Shown here piece after piece: positions 17,531 through 26,019 of a DNA stretch of 64,000 nt (within the stretch, counting starts at the first letter, position 1; every line of letters starts with the position of its first letter). This DNA is from Saprospiraceae bacterium. GTDB lineage: Bacteria; Bacteroidota; Bacteroidia; Chitinophagales; Saprospiraceae. The stretch covers positions 1-64,000 of the forward strand of contig JAJCYH010000019.1 in the NCBI GenBank assembly GCA_029262995.1, read 5' to 3'. The translations under genes and the position numbers were made by a program. Under the pieces are notes generated by a model. It was not told where the DNA came from and searched no databases. It was given only the letters and a program-made list of their open reading frames with translations.

Positions 17531-18931
17531 ATGGCCAGAAGGAAGCAAGTGCAAGAGAACATCAAAATCACAGGGATAGCTGACAAAGGCATGGCTGTAG
17601 GAAGAGATGATGAGGGCATGGTCTATTTTGTGCAGGGTGCTGTTCCTGGTGATATAGTAGATGTGCTTGTCCTCAGAAAAAAATCATCATTCAAAAAAGG
17701 AATAGTTTATGAATATAAATCTTATTCTCCTGAAAGGATTGAAGCAAAATGTCTACACTTTGGTGTTTGCGGAGGTTGTAAATGGCAAAACTTAGACTAT
17801 ACTTCGCAGGTCAAATATAAAGAACAGACAGTCAAGGATGTTTTTAAACGACTAGCTCATATTGAGCCAGAAGAATTTCGATCTTTATTGTCCTGTAATC
17901 AAATCTTCGAATACAGGAATAAAATGGAATACAGCTTTTCACAAAGAAGATGGGCTACAAAAGAAGAACTGGCTTCTGATGAAATTATTGAATTTGGACC
18001 TGCTGTTGGTCTACATCCTCCTGGTGCCTTTGACAAGGTTGTCCAAATAGATAAATGCTGGCTACAAGATGATTTATCAAATGATATACGAAACTATCTC
18101 CATGAGTTGGCTCAAGAAAAATCATGGACTTACTACGACAGTAAACTTCACAAAGGCTTTTTAAGAAACCTGAGAATCAGAAACAGCACCTTAGGGGAAT
18201 GGATGGTTTTGATGATTTTTGGGGAAAAGAACGATAAAGATATTTTTATCTTACTTGATATGCTTTCGCAAAAATTTCCTCAAATCACTTCTCTTCATTA
18301 CGTTATTAATGAAAAGATGAATGACTCAATTCATGATTTGAATACTATTCATTACAAAGGAGAAGAAGGTATTACTGAACAATTGTCTCACTTAAAATAT
18401 CGCTTTGGACCAAAGTCCTTTTTCCAAACCAATAGTTATCAGGCTGTTAAGTTATTTGATCTTATTGTAGAATTGGCTGACTTTAAAGGAACTGAAACCG
18501 TTTATGATCTATATACTGGCTTAGGCAGTATTGCTTTATATATCGCTAAAAACTGCAAAAAGGTAATTGGTATTGAAGAAATTAAAGAAGCGATTGAAGA
18601 CGCAGAAATTAACAAGAAAATCAATAATGTGCAAAATGCCTATTTTGAAGTTGGTGACGTAAAGGATCAATTTAATGATGTGTTTGTTGAAAAATACGGA
18701 AAGGCAGATTTGATTATTGTAGACCCACCTAGAGCCGGATTACATAAAGATGTATGTGAGATGTTAAACAAAACCGCAGCAGACCGAATTATATATGTAA
18801 GTTGTAATCCTTCCACTCAGGCAAGGGATATAATGTTAATGCCAACTTATAAAATTAAAGTACTTCAAGCTGTGGATATGTTTCCGCACACACATCATAT
18901 TGAAAATGTTGTTTTACTAGAAAAGAAATAA
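17531..18931 (+). CDS. rlmD: 23S rRNA (uracil-5-)-methyltransferase RlmD
   Basis: The 466-residue enzyme methylates a uridine of 23S rRNA using S-adenosylmethionine. It begins with a TRAM RNA-binding domain (about 8-65, GAVPGDIVDVLVLR). Iron-sulfur cysteines follow in CLHFGVCGGCKW (Cys 74, 80, 83), with a fourth candidate in QIDKCWL. The methyltransferase domain has TVYDLYTGLGSIALYIA, IVDPPRAGLH and the catalytic Cys425 in VSCNPSTQARD. This is the RumA/RlmD layout; the related RlmCD enzymes cannot be strictly excluded. Its stop overlaps the start of the next gene (TAATG). Confidence 0.92.
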   Translation: MARRKQVQENIKITGIADKGMAVGRDDEGMVYFVQGAVPGDIVDVLVLRKKSSFKKGIVYEYKSYSPERIEAKCLHFGVCGGCKWQNLDYTSQVKYKEQTVKDVFKRLAHIEPEEFRSLLSCNQIFEYRNKMEYSFSQRRWATKEELASDEIIEFGPAVGLHPPGAFDKVVQIDKCWLQDDLSNDIRNYLHELAQEKSWTYYDSKLHKGFLRNLRIRNSTLGEWMVLMIFGEKNDKDIFILLDMLSQKFPQITSLHYVINEKMNDSIHDLNTIHYKGEEGITEQLSHLKYRFGPKSFFQTNSYQAVKLFDLIVELADFKGTETVYDLYTGLGSIALYIAKNCKKVIGIEEIKEAIEDAEINKKINNVQNAYFEVGDVKDQFNDVFVEKYGKADLIIVDPPRAGLHKDVCEMLNKTAADRIIYVSCNPSTQARDIMLMPTYKIKVLQAVDMFPHTHHIENVVLLEKK

Positions 18932-19293
18932 TGGAAGACGAAATCAAGGATGTAGAAAAGCTGATGATTATCGAACAAGAACTGAAAGGTTTTATGGAAA
19001 TCTTGGGTAATGCTGCCGATGAAATCATCAGACAGGACGTAAGTAAGTATCCCATTTTTGTTTTACACAAGCAAACAATTGCCTTAGGGGTTCCAATTGT
19101 TGTTAGAGAAAAACATGAAACCAATTGGTCAATTAATGCCTCGACTCTTGAAGAGTTTTCAGTAAAAAATTTAATAGTAAAAAATAAAATTGACGGATTC
19201 AGAAAAACATATAAAAGCTCAAAGTCTCACTTGTGTGTTTTTGTTCTAAGCGATATTGGCGCTCAGTTTATATTTATACCGCGGAAAGCTTAG
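18931..19293 (+). CDS. Small conserved protein coupled to rlmD, function unknown
   Basis: A 120-residue soluble protein: two N-terminal helices (VEKLMIIEQELKGFMEILGNAADEII) followed by beta strands (YPIFVLHK, ALGVPIVVREK, WSINASTLEEFSVK, HLCVFVLSDIGAQFIFIPR). I recall similar unnamed proteins next to RNA methyltransferase genes in Bacteroidota, but no function is known to me. Its ATG overlaps the rlmD stop by 1 bp, so translation is coupled, and its last 20 bp overlap the convergent GHMP kinase gene. Confidence 0.8.
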   Translation: MEDEIKDVEKLMIIEQELKGFMEILGNAADEIIRQDVSKYPIFVLHKQTIALGVPIVVREKHETNWSINASTLEEFSVKNLIVKNKIDGFRKTYKSSKSHLCVFVLSDIGAQFIFIPRKA

Positions 19294-20119
19294 GAACGGG
19301 TTTTTCACTAAAGATCATCTCATCATAAGAAAGGATTGTAGAATATGATCGTTCTCCAAAATACGATCTGATTTCTTCTTCTGGTCGTTTTGAACATGCC
19401 ATTACAAAATCACCACCCCATGCGCCCAATGATTTTATTGAACCATCAAAATCAGAAAATAATTTCTTTTTTACGGGCTCTAAGTTTAACGATTCTGCAA
19501 TTAGGGCCTCATGTTCTTCAAGCATTTCAGTAAATGCGCTATAAGACTTATTAGTCACCATTACCTCAGTTATTGAGCTTAGTTTTTTTACTAATGAAGA
19601 TCTTCTCTTTGCATTCCTAAAATAGAAATCTATAGCATTCTGAGACGATGCTTTCTGATTCAAATGAATAAAGTATATTTTGTCAGTAAATCCAGGCTCA
19701 AAATCTATTTCTGTATAGTTGATTGTTTCATCCTCAAATTGGTATGTTATAGGGGATTCAACACCTGCACAAGCAACATCATAACCAGAACCGTTAGAAA
19801 CTTCGAAATGTAATAACAAAGGATTTACCTCTGCCCACTCTGCAACCATATAGATAAGGCTTGAGCTAGAACCTAGTCCCCAATTGCTCGGGAATTCAAG
19901 ATAAGTCTTAACATCATAAGCATTCCATTTGGATAAAAATTCTGAATTTAACCTAACAGCTCCTTTTAAAACCTTTTGGAGAAATTTAGATTTAGTTTCA
20001 TCGGAAGTCTTAACAGAAGAAAAATCCATTAATGACACTTGTGCTTTGAACCACTCTTCACCTTGATTAGAGTAAGCATACCATCCAAGATCTGATTTCT
20101 TGGTTGCCTTTATGATCAT
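19274..20119 (-). CDS. GHMP kinase of the GYDIA family (mevalonate-pathway kinase-like)
   Basis: From the first ATG the product has 281 residues, with the GHMP ATP loop NWGLGSSSSLIYM, the GYDVACAG motif that names the GYDIA family, and a C-terminal KSLGAWGGDFVMAC glycine-rich strand. It lies beside mvaA and fni, so phosphorylation of mevalonate or phosphomevalonate is likely, but the exact substrate is inferred. Homology clearly continues upstream: bases 20120-20224 encode, in frame, the usual N-terminal strand of this family (GKLLLTSEYAVLDGA), yet no ATG, GTG, TTG or CTG occurs there before an in-frame TGA. The 20119 start would therefore delete part of the fold. The gene may start at ATC, carry a 1-bp frameshift, or be damaged. 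Confidence 0.85.
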   Translation of the reverse strand: MIIKATKKSDLGWYAYSNQGEEWFKAQVSLMDFSSVKTSDETKSKFLQKVLKGAVRLNSEFLSKWNAYDVKTYLEFPSNWGLGSSSSLIYMVAEWAEVNPLLLHFEVSNGSGYDVACAGVESPITYQFEDETINYTEIDFEPGFTDKIYFIHLNQKASSQNAIDFYFRNAKRRSSLVKKLSSITEVMVTNKSYSAFTEMLEEHEALIAESLNLEPVKKKLFSDFDGSIKSLGAWGGDFVMACSKRPEEEIRSYFGERSYSTILSYDEMIFSEKPVPKLSAV

Positions 20120-20228
20120 TTTTTGTCCAAATCGAGTAGGTATAGCAAGGGCTTTAGCTCCATCTAAGACAGCATATTCTGAGGTAAGTAAAAGTTTTCC
20201 GTGTCCGTAGAATTGTCCGATATCTCAA
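20120..20228 (-). other. Unannotatable 5' coding end of the GHMP kinase
   Basis: Reading the minus strand in the kinase frame from 20224 gives DIGQFYGHGKLLLTSEYAV and then LDGAKALAIPTRFGQK joining the Met at 20119; this is the N-terminal beta hairpin expected of GHMP kinases. A TGA at 20227-20225 closes the frame. One frame over, a TTG at 20228-20226 reads LRYRT up to the same spot, so a single-base insertion near 20212-20217 would restore a TTG-started full-length enzyme. ATC at 20221-20219 is the other candidate start. Confidence 0.7.
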
Positions 20229-20333
20229 GGAATTTGAATCAAAAATAGCTAAAGCTTAATACATAATTAAAATTTATATATAAATTTTTCCATTAAGTAA
20301 GAATTAATCCTGTTTTTTATAGAAAAAGGACCT

Positions 20334-21674
20334 TTATCCATTAGAAAGCCTCAATTTTTCAAGAAATTCACGTACCGCACTAAAAGAAACTAACCCTTCA
20401 CTAAAGTGTTGAATAGCAGCAATCTCTTCTTTTGGATCAGCTTTTAATTGAGAAAGAATATTTTGGAGATGCATTTTCATGTGACCTTTCTGAATTCCAG
20501 TAGTAACCAATGAACGTATCGCAGCAAAATTTTGAGCTAAGCCAACAGCAGCAATTATTCTCATCAGTTGCTTAGCAGAAGGAGATTCCAATAGCTCTAA
20601 TGATCTTTTCGCGATTGGATGCAATGATGTTAATCCCCCAACAGTCCCAACTGCAAGCGGTATCTCTAACCAAAATTTGAAAATTCCATCATCTATAGTG
20701 CAATGGCTTAAACTTGCATATTGCCCATTTCGACTTGCATATGTGTGTCCACATGCTTCAATTGCTCTGAAGTCATTGCCCGTTGCAATAACGACTGCAT
20801 CAATACCATTATAGATTCCCTTATTATGTGTAGTTGCTCTGTAGGGATCGATTTCAGCAATACGTACTGCTTTTCTAAATCTTAACGCAAAGTCTTCTGC
20901 TGTCATACCATTAGGAAATTTTCCCAACTGCATAATAGGACATTCAACAGACGCTCGAACTAAACAATCTGGCGTATAATTTGATAAAATACTCATTACT
21001 ACCCGAACCTCTTTCTCATCATTTTTGCACTCCTCAGAATTTTTGAAATAATCCACAAGAGAACGTCCAAGTTGTTCAAGACATGTGTTGATAAAATTCG
21101 CTCCCATTGAATCACAGGTTTCAAAGGATGCTTTTAATTGATAAAGTTTATCTTCTTTATCTGTCAAATCTATCAATTCAATATCCAAAATACCTCCACC
21201 ACGCTTTACCATACTCCGTGTAAATAAAAAGCACTCCTCCATCAATTTCTTTTTTAGATCAGGAAAAAGATACTTGATCTTGGCCTTATCACCAGTCCAT
21301 TCAAAATGAACCTGACCCAATTTTATAGTAGCCAAAACTTCAGTTACAAAACCGCCTCTTGACATCCAGAATTTAGCCGCTGAAGAAGCAGCTGCAACGA
21401 CAGAACTCTCTTCAATAACCATTGGAATACAATATGGATTACTATCAATTAAAAAGTTCGGTGCAACCCCAAAAGGCATAGGGAAGTTACTCAGCGTATT
21501 TTCACTGAAATTGTCTAGAATTTTTTGTTGCTCCTCATTGGAATGCCAATAGCTTTCGAGTTCCTGTACTACATGATCAGGTTCTTTAAAGAAGTTTTGT
21601 ACAATCCATTTAATTTTACCTGCCTTTGACAGTTTAGAAAATCCTGATATGGTCTTTTTGGGAGACATAATCAA
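20334..21674 (-). CDS. mvaA: Hydroxymethylglutaryl-CoA reductase, class II
   Basis: HMG-CoA reductase makes mevalonate from HMG-CoA. The 446-residue length, absence of a membrane domain and the ENTLSNFPMPFGVAPNFLI-type entry segment place it in the bacterial class II group. Catalytic residues are visible: Glu in VIEESSVVAAAS (88/89), Lys285 in HNKGIYNGI, Asp301 in ATGNDFRAIEA and His398 in KGHMKMH. Translation may start at the ATG at 21674 or at Met3 (MSPKK). Its start overlaps the stop of the IPP isomerase gene by 4 bp (ATGA), so isomerase and reductase are coupled. Confidence 0.95.
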   Translation of the reverse strand: MIMSPKKTISGFSKLSKAGKIKWIVQNFFKEPDHVVQELESYWHSNEEQQKILDNFSENTLSNFPMPFGVAPNFLIDSNPYCIPMVIEESSVVAAASSAAKFWMSRGGFVTEVLATIKLGQVHFEWTGDKAKIKYLFPDLKKKLMEECFLFTRSMVKRGGGILDIELIDLTDKEDKLYQLKASFETCDSMGANFINTCLEQLGRSLVDYFKNSEECKNDEKEVRVVMSILSNYTPDCLVRASVECPIMQLGKFPNGMTAEDFALRFRKAVRIAEIDPYRATTHNKGIYNGIDAVVIATGNDFRAIEACGHTYASRNGQYASLSHCTIDDGIFKFWLEIPLAVGTVGGLTSLHPIAKRSLELLESPSAKQLMRIIAAVGLAQNFAAIRSLVTTGIQKGHMKMHLQNILSQLKADPKEEIAAIQHFSEGLVSFSAVREFLEKLRLSNG

Positions 21675-22714
21675 TTCTTTATCGTTAAAAAAGCAGATGC
21701 CATTTTAAATCCTTCCGTTTGAATTTGAACGTATTTCTGAAGTTGATTGTAATCTTGTGCATATTTTAGAAACCCTGAAGCTTGAGCATACAAAGATGGG
21801 ATTTTTGATTTTTTTATAAAAAAATAACCATCTAAAAAATCTTTAATACCACCAGAGAAAATAATTTTTTGACATCTAATTTTGTCGCCATAGTTATCGA
21901 AATAGTCATTTACAATATTTGACATTTCATAACAATTATGCCCGATATGAAACATGTTTGACAGGCAATCAAATCTGGTTTGATCAGATCTCAATAATTC
22001 CAGCTTTGAAAAATTAGTACCGCCGAAACCTGCTAAGTCTATCGCTGCCAATGGCAATTGAAGTAATTTTTCCAAACTCTCTTTCCCAAATCCTTGCCCA
22101 ACTTCTTTTACAATAATTGGATATTTGTTTTCAGCCAATAAGTGCTCAATGCTTTCAATAGCTGGTCTTTGTATTAAATCGCCTTCGGGTTGTAGCCATT
22201 CTTGGAGAGGGTTAACATGAATAATTAAACCATCTGCATCTAATCGCTGATAAAATTCTTCAATCCTTCCCAATTCGTCCTTATCTATCAATTCTTCAAT
22301 CTGCGCAATTCCCAAATTGATCATTAAAGGTTGATTGGGCATATATTGACGTACATCAAATTCATGAAGTCTTTTGGATTCATAAAGTAACTGTCTACAA
22401 GATCCCAGTCCCATTCCTAATCCAAATTCACCACAGATTTTTGCGAGATTTTTATTAATATTTTCAGCTTTCTTAGTACCCCCTGTCATACTTGATACTA
22501 AAATTGGAAAATTCATTTGTTTTTCAAGAAAAAAAACTGACTCAATAGCCGTTGCTCTTGGATGAGCGGCTAGGATTGGTTCATAATAAAATCTGTTGTC
22601 CAATTGATTGGTTTTAACTACAGACTTAAAGGCTAAATCAATATGATCTTCTTTTCTAGATGATGCATTGTCATCTGATTCAATTCGTATGTTACTATGA
22701 TCTTGTCCTTCCAA
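21671..22714 (-). CDS. fni: Type 2 isopentenyl-diphosphate delta-isomerase
   Basis: The FMN-dependent type 2 isomerase interconverts isopentenyl and dimethylallyl diphosphate. The 347 residues show the family marks: RKEDHIDLAF at the start, SSMTGGT at about 74-80, GLGMGLGSCRQLL at about 96-108, HVNPLQEWLQPEGD at about 161-174, VKEVGQGF and DLAGFGGTNFSKLE. It is unrelated to the zinc-dependent type 1 enzyme. It opens the leftward mevalonate cluster and overlaps mvaA by 4 bp. The GHMP kinase follows mvaA after about 110 bp. Confidence 0.96.
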   Translation of the reverse strand: MEGQDHSNIRIESDDNASSRKEDHIDLAFKSVVKTNQLDNRFYYEPILAAHPRATAIESVFFLEKQMNFPILVSSMTGGTKKAENINKNLAKICGEFGLGMGLGSCRQLLYESKRLHEFDVRQYMPNQPLMINLGIAQIEELIDKDELGRIEEFYQRLDADGLIIHVNPLQEWLQPEGDLIQRPAIESIEHLLAENKYPIIVKEVGQGFGKESLEKLLQLPLAAIDLAGFGGTNFSKLELLRSDQTRFDCLSNMFHIGHNCYEMSNIVNDYFDNYGDKIRCQKIIFSGGIKDFLDGYFFIKKSKIPSLYAQASGFLKYAQDYNQLQKYVQIQTEGFKMASAFLTIKN

Positions 22715-22800
22715 TGATAAATAATTAACATGCTAAAATAATAAAACACAGAACAATAAGCGTTTAAACAGCATGAAGTGTTTAATGTTTTAATTCTGCA

Positions 22801-22808
22801 TACTTTTG
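22801..22808 (+). promoter_or_regulatory. -7 element TACTTTTG upstream of the TPR gene at 22867
   Basis: TACTTTTG matches TAnnTTTG in the divergent region between fni and the TPR gene, leaving a 5' leader of about 50 bases. A TTTA at 22781-22784 is a weak -33 candidate with short spacing. Confidence 0.4.
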
Positions 22809-22866
22809 TCAAACTATCAAAAAGGCATCAATATCCCATCAGCTTAACGCAAATTATATATAGATC

Positions 22867-23985
22867 ATGAAATACATATTGATATTATTAGGATTATTAG
22901 CAGTATCGCTTAATGCACAATCCCCAGAAGCGATCAAAACCTACAATGAAGCAGTAGCTGCAGTCAAATCAAAAGATCATATTAAAGCCATTCGACTGTA
23001 TACAGCTTCTTTAAAAATAGATCCTCTTTATACTCTTTCTTATTTTGGAAGGGCTAGCTCCAAAATGGCTTTAAAGCATTATGACGAAGCCTCACAGGAT
23101 TTCCAAAAATGTTTGAAGTTGCAAAACGATTATGCTAAAGCATATTATTATCTGGCTTATTGCCAAATGGAATTAAAGGAAGACAAAAATGCATTAGCAC
23201 ATTTTGAAATGGCTTATAAGTATGATAAGAGCTTAATTAAATCAAATTATTACAGAGCTTTTATTCAAATGAATAATAAAAACTATAGCCTTGCTATTAA
23301 TGACTTTTTAATATACACAAAGGACGATAGCAAAAATCATAAGGCCTATTTTAATCTGGCAGTATGCTATTATAAAACCGGAATTAATGAGTTAGCTATT
23401 GAATCCTATACCAATGCATTAAAAATTAAACCTAATTATAGCGAAGCACTAAAAGAAAGAATGAAATTATATTTTCAAGCCAATCGCTATAAGTTATGTA
23501 TTGATGACTGTACTAAAATGCTAAAGAATAATGCTAAAGATGAGGATGCTTTAAAGTATAGAGGTCTATGTTATTTGAAATTGGAACAATGGGAGTTATC
23601 TTCAAAAGACTACAAACTTTTAAGTTCTATTGACCCAAGCAATACGGATGCTTTACAAAACCTCGCTTTAATCAGCTTGCAGCTCAAAGATTATAGTTCT
23701 TCTGTCAAACTATATTCTGAATTACTTCATCATTATAAAGATAAGGAAGCATACCTGAAAAATAGATCAATCGCCTATATGCAGCTTTCGATGTGGAGAG
23801 AAGCTTTGATGGATCTAAATAGAATGATTGAAATTAGTCCAAACAATGGAGACGCCTATTATAATCGTTCAAATGTTAATCTACAATTAGATCATACAGA
23901 TGAAGCGTGTCAAGATATGAGACAGGCAGCAAAGCTGGGCTTTGAACCTGCATTCAATTATATCCAAGGATTATGTAATAATTGA
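22867..23985 (+). CDS. Secreted TPR-repeat protein
   Basis: A 372-residue protein with a signal peptide (KYILILLGLLAVSLNA, cleaved before Q) and about ten tetratricopeptide repeats filling the rest, for example AYYYLAYCQMELKEDKNAL and AYFNLAVCYYKTGINELAI. It is expected in the periplasm as a protein-interaction scaffold. No further domain or named family is recognisable. It is the first gene of a rightward run with the CorA and MscS genes, 80 bp before CorA, without clear evidence of cotranscription. Confidence 0.88.
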   Translation: MKYILILLGLLAVSLNAQSPEAIKTYNEAVAAVKSKDHIKAIRLYTASLKIDPLYTLSYFGRASSKMALKHYDEASQDFQKCLKLQNDYAKAYYYLAYCQMELKEDKNALAHFEMAYKYDKSLIKSNYYRAFIQMNNKNYSLAINDFLIYTKDDSKNHKAYFNLAVCYYKTGINELAIESYTNALKIKPNYSEALKERMKLYFQANRYKLCIDDCTKMLKNNAKDEDALKYRGLCYLKLEQWELSSKDYKLLSSIDPSNTDALQNLALISLQLKDYSSSVKLYSELLHHYKDKEAYLKNRSIAYMQLSMWREALMDLNRMIEISPNNGDAYYNRSNVNLQLDHTDEACQDMRQAAKLGFEPAFNYIQGLCNN

Positions 23986-24065
23986 AGTTATTATAATATT
24001 ATTACCTGAATTTAAACAGCGTCATTCATAATATCTATCTTTAAGATAAACATCTTTGATCTAAA

Positions 24066-25118
24066 ATGAAAAAACACAAAGGCCTAGGATTACCTCCTGG
24101 AACTACTTTATATACTGGTCAGAAAATTGATCTTGATATCAGAATTAATTATATCGAATTTTCTGATGATTATTACAAAGAAGAAATTGATCAAAATGAA
24201 GAAAGAGTTCTATTGCACTCTTCAGATAAAAATATTGTCCAATGGTACGACATAAGAGGCTTACATGATGTAAACCTAATAAATAAGATTGGAAGCATCT
24301 TTAAAATGCACCCTATAGCAATGGAGGATGCTGTGGATGTTTTACAACGTCCATCATTTATAGAATATGATAATGCAGCTTTTATCTCATTAAAGTCAGT
24401 CAACTATAATGATCAAACCAATAAAATTGCATTACAAAATGTTTCTCTATACTTTGGAGAAGGGTTCGTAATAAGTTTCCAAGAACATGAAGATGATATT
24501 TTTGAAGATATCAGAAGCCGAATAAAAAATATTAACGCTAGAATCCGGCATAGAAAATCTGATTATTTAGCCTATGCCATTGTAGATTATTTGGTTGACA
24601 ATTACTTTATGGCAATGGACAATATGGCCAAATCTATAGAGAGCTTAGAAGAAGCAATTAGCCTAACGCCTGAAGATGTTAATAAAGAAGAAATATTCAA
24701 GCTTAGGAAGGAATTGCAAAAATTAAGAAAAAGCATTTCTCCACTTAGAGAAGCGCTATCCAATTTTAAACGTTCTGAACTGATATTGTTACAAGACGCA
24801 ACGATAGCATACATTCGGGATGTAGCTGATCACACCATACAATTGATGGATAGCATTGATAATAATAGAGAGATTTTATCTGGTTTACAGGATTTATACA
24901 TTTCAGAAATATCTCTTAAGATGAATCAAATTATGCAATTTCTTACGATCATCACAGCGGTATTTGTACCTATCTCATTTCTTGCGGGTCTCTATGGCAT
25001 GAACTTTAGCTATATGCCAGAGCTTCAGTTTAAATATGGGTATTATGCATTATTAACGGTTATGCTATTGGTAATTTTGTTTTTAATCTGGAACTTTAAA
25101 AGAAAAAAGTGGCTTTAA
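24066..25118 (+). CDS. corA: CorA-type magnesium/cobalt transporter
   Basis: A 350-residue CorA family channel. It has an alpha/beta cytoplasmic domain (to about 210), a long stalk helix rich in charged residues, and two C-terminal membrane helices (about 288-308 and 319-338) separated by the diagnostic YGMNF loop, GMN at 311-313, with the acidic MPEL loop. It should form a pentamer importing Mg2+ (or Co2+/Ni2+). A basic C-terminal tail KRKKWL follows the last helix, as in other CorA proteins. The MscS gene starts 18 bp downstream, so the two ion channels probably share a transcript. Confidence 0.95.
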   Translation: MKKHKGLGLPPGTTLYTGQKIDLDIRINYIEFSDDYYKEEIDQNEERVLLHSSDKNIVQWYDIRGLHDVNLINKIGSIFKMHPIAMEDAVDVLQRPSFIEYDNAAFISLKSVNYNDQTNKIALQNVSLYFGEGFVISFQEHEDDIFEDIRSRIKNINARIRHRKSDYLAYAIVDYLVDNYFMAMDNMAKSIESLEEAISLTPEDVNKEEIFKLRKELQKLRKSISPLREALSNFKRSELILLQDATIAYIRDVADHTIQLMDSIDNNREILSGLQDLYISEISLKMNQIMQFLTIITAVFVPISFLAGLYGMNFSYMPELQFKYGYYALLTVMLLVILFLIWNFKRKKWL

Positions 25119-25136
25119 GCCAAATAAAACATTCCT

Positions 25137-26000
25137 ATGGATTTTATCGACAATCAACTTATTCGAATAGGAAGTTCACTTCTTATTCTACTCTTAACAA
25201 TAATTATTGCCTTTATTTTTAATAAAGTTGTTTCTCGTATTATCAGAAAAAATACTTTGATAATGCAAAACGACCCGACCAATTACAAGTTTTTGAAGCA
25301 TCTAATTCTTGCCTTGATTTATATAATTGGAATCAGTTTGTCCATATATGTAGTTCCTTCATTAAAAGCCTTAGCAAGCTCACTATTGGCTGGTGCCGGT
25401 ATCCTTGCTGTAACGGTTGGATTCGCTTCTCAACATGCCTTGAGCAATATTATTAGTGGTGTTTTTATTGTTATGTTTAAACCCTTTAAGGTAAATGATC
25501 GACTTAGTGTAAGAACTTATCAAGGAACGGTTGAAGATATCACCCTTCGACATACCGTAATTAGAGATTTTGAGAACAGAAGGATTGTTATACCAAACAC
25601 AGTAATATCTGATGAGATTATTGTAAACTCGGATTTCACAGAAGAAGGGATTTGCAAGTGGATAGAAATTGGCATCACTTATGACAGTGATATTGATTTG
25701 GCTAAATCAATTATGAGAGATGAGGTTATGAAACACCCTATGCATATTGACCATAGAACACTAGAAGATATTGAAAACGGGGAACCTGAAGTACCAGTAA
25801 GGTTATTGAAACTTGAAGAATCTTCTGTTCTCCTTAGAGCATGGGCATGGGCAATAGACACTTCAGAAGGTTTTAAAATGTCCTGTGACTTACTGGAAAG
25901 TATTAAAAAGAGATTTGATAGAGAAGGCGTTGAAATAGCCTTTCCTCATCGAACGGTCATTCTAAAAAATCACAAAACAACTGAGGGAGATGCTTCTTAA
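25137..26000 (+). CDS. MscS-family mechanosensitive ion channel
   Basis: A 287-residue small-conductance mechanosensitive channel. Three hydrophobic segments (about 10-32, 55-78, 85-108) precede the pore-lining helix with AGILAVTVGFASQHALSNIISGVFI. A beta domain follows (FKPFKVNDRLSV, GTVEDITLRHTVIRDFENRRIVIPN) and then an alpha/beta C-terminal domain. It protects cells against osmotic downshock. It follows corA by 18 bp. Its stop codon lies in the loop of a hairpin that also faces the end of the convergent receptor gene. Confidence 0.94.
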   Translation: MDFIDNQLIRIGSSLLILLLTIIIAFIFNKVVSRIIRKNTLIMQNDPTNYKFLKHLILALIYIIGISLSIYVVPSLKALASSLLAGAGILAVTVGFASQHALSNIISGVFIVMFKPFKVNDRLSVRTYQGTVEDITLRHTVIRDFENRRIVIPNTVISDEIIVNSDFTEEGICKWIEIGITYDSDIDLAKSIMRDEVMKHPMHIDHRTLEDIENGEPEVPVRLLKLEESSVLLRAWAWAIDTSEGFKMSCDLLESIKKRFDREGVEIAFPHRTVILKNHKTTEGDAS

Positions 26001-26014
26001 AAACATCTCCCACA
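25981..26014. terminator. Hairpin between convergent mscS-like and TonB receptor genes
   Basis: GGGAGATG (25985-25992) and CATCTCCC (26004-26011) form a perfect 8-bp stem with an 11-base loop, extended by CTG/CAG past one A-A mismatch. The mscS stop codon is in the loop and the receptor gene ends at 26020. No strong U-tract follows on either side, so it may be a bidirectional terminator or an mRNA 3'-end stabiliser. Confidence 0.6.
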
Positions 26015-26019
26015 GTTCA

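Noticed and set aside
24032-24046. Inverted repeat TATCTTTAAGATA upstream of corA as a magnesium riboswitch or operator
   Set aside because: It is a short A/T-rich palindrome that easily arises by chance, with none of the features of known Mg2+ riboswitches.
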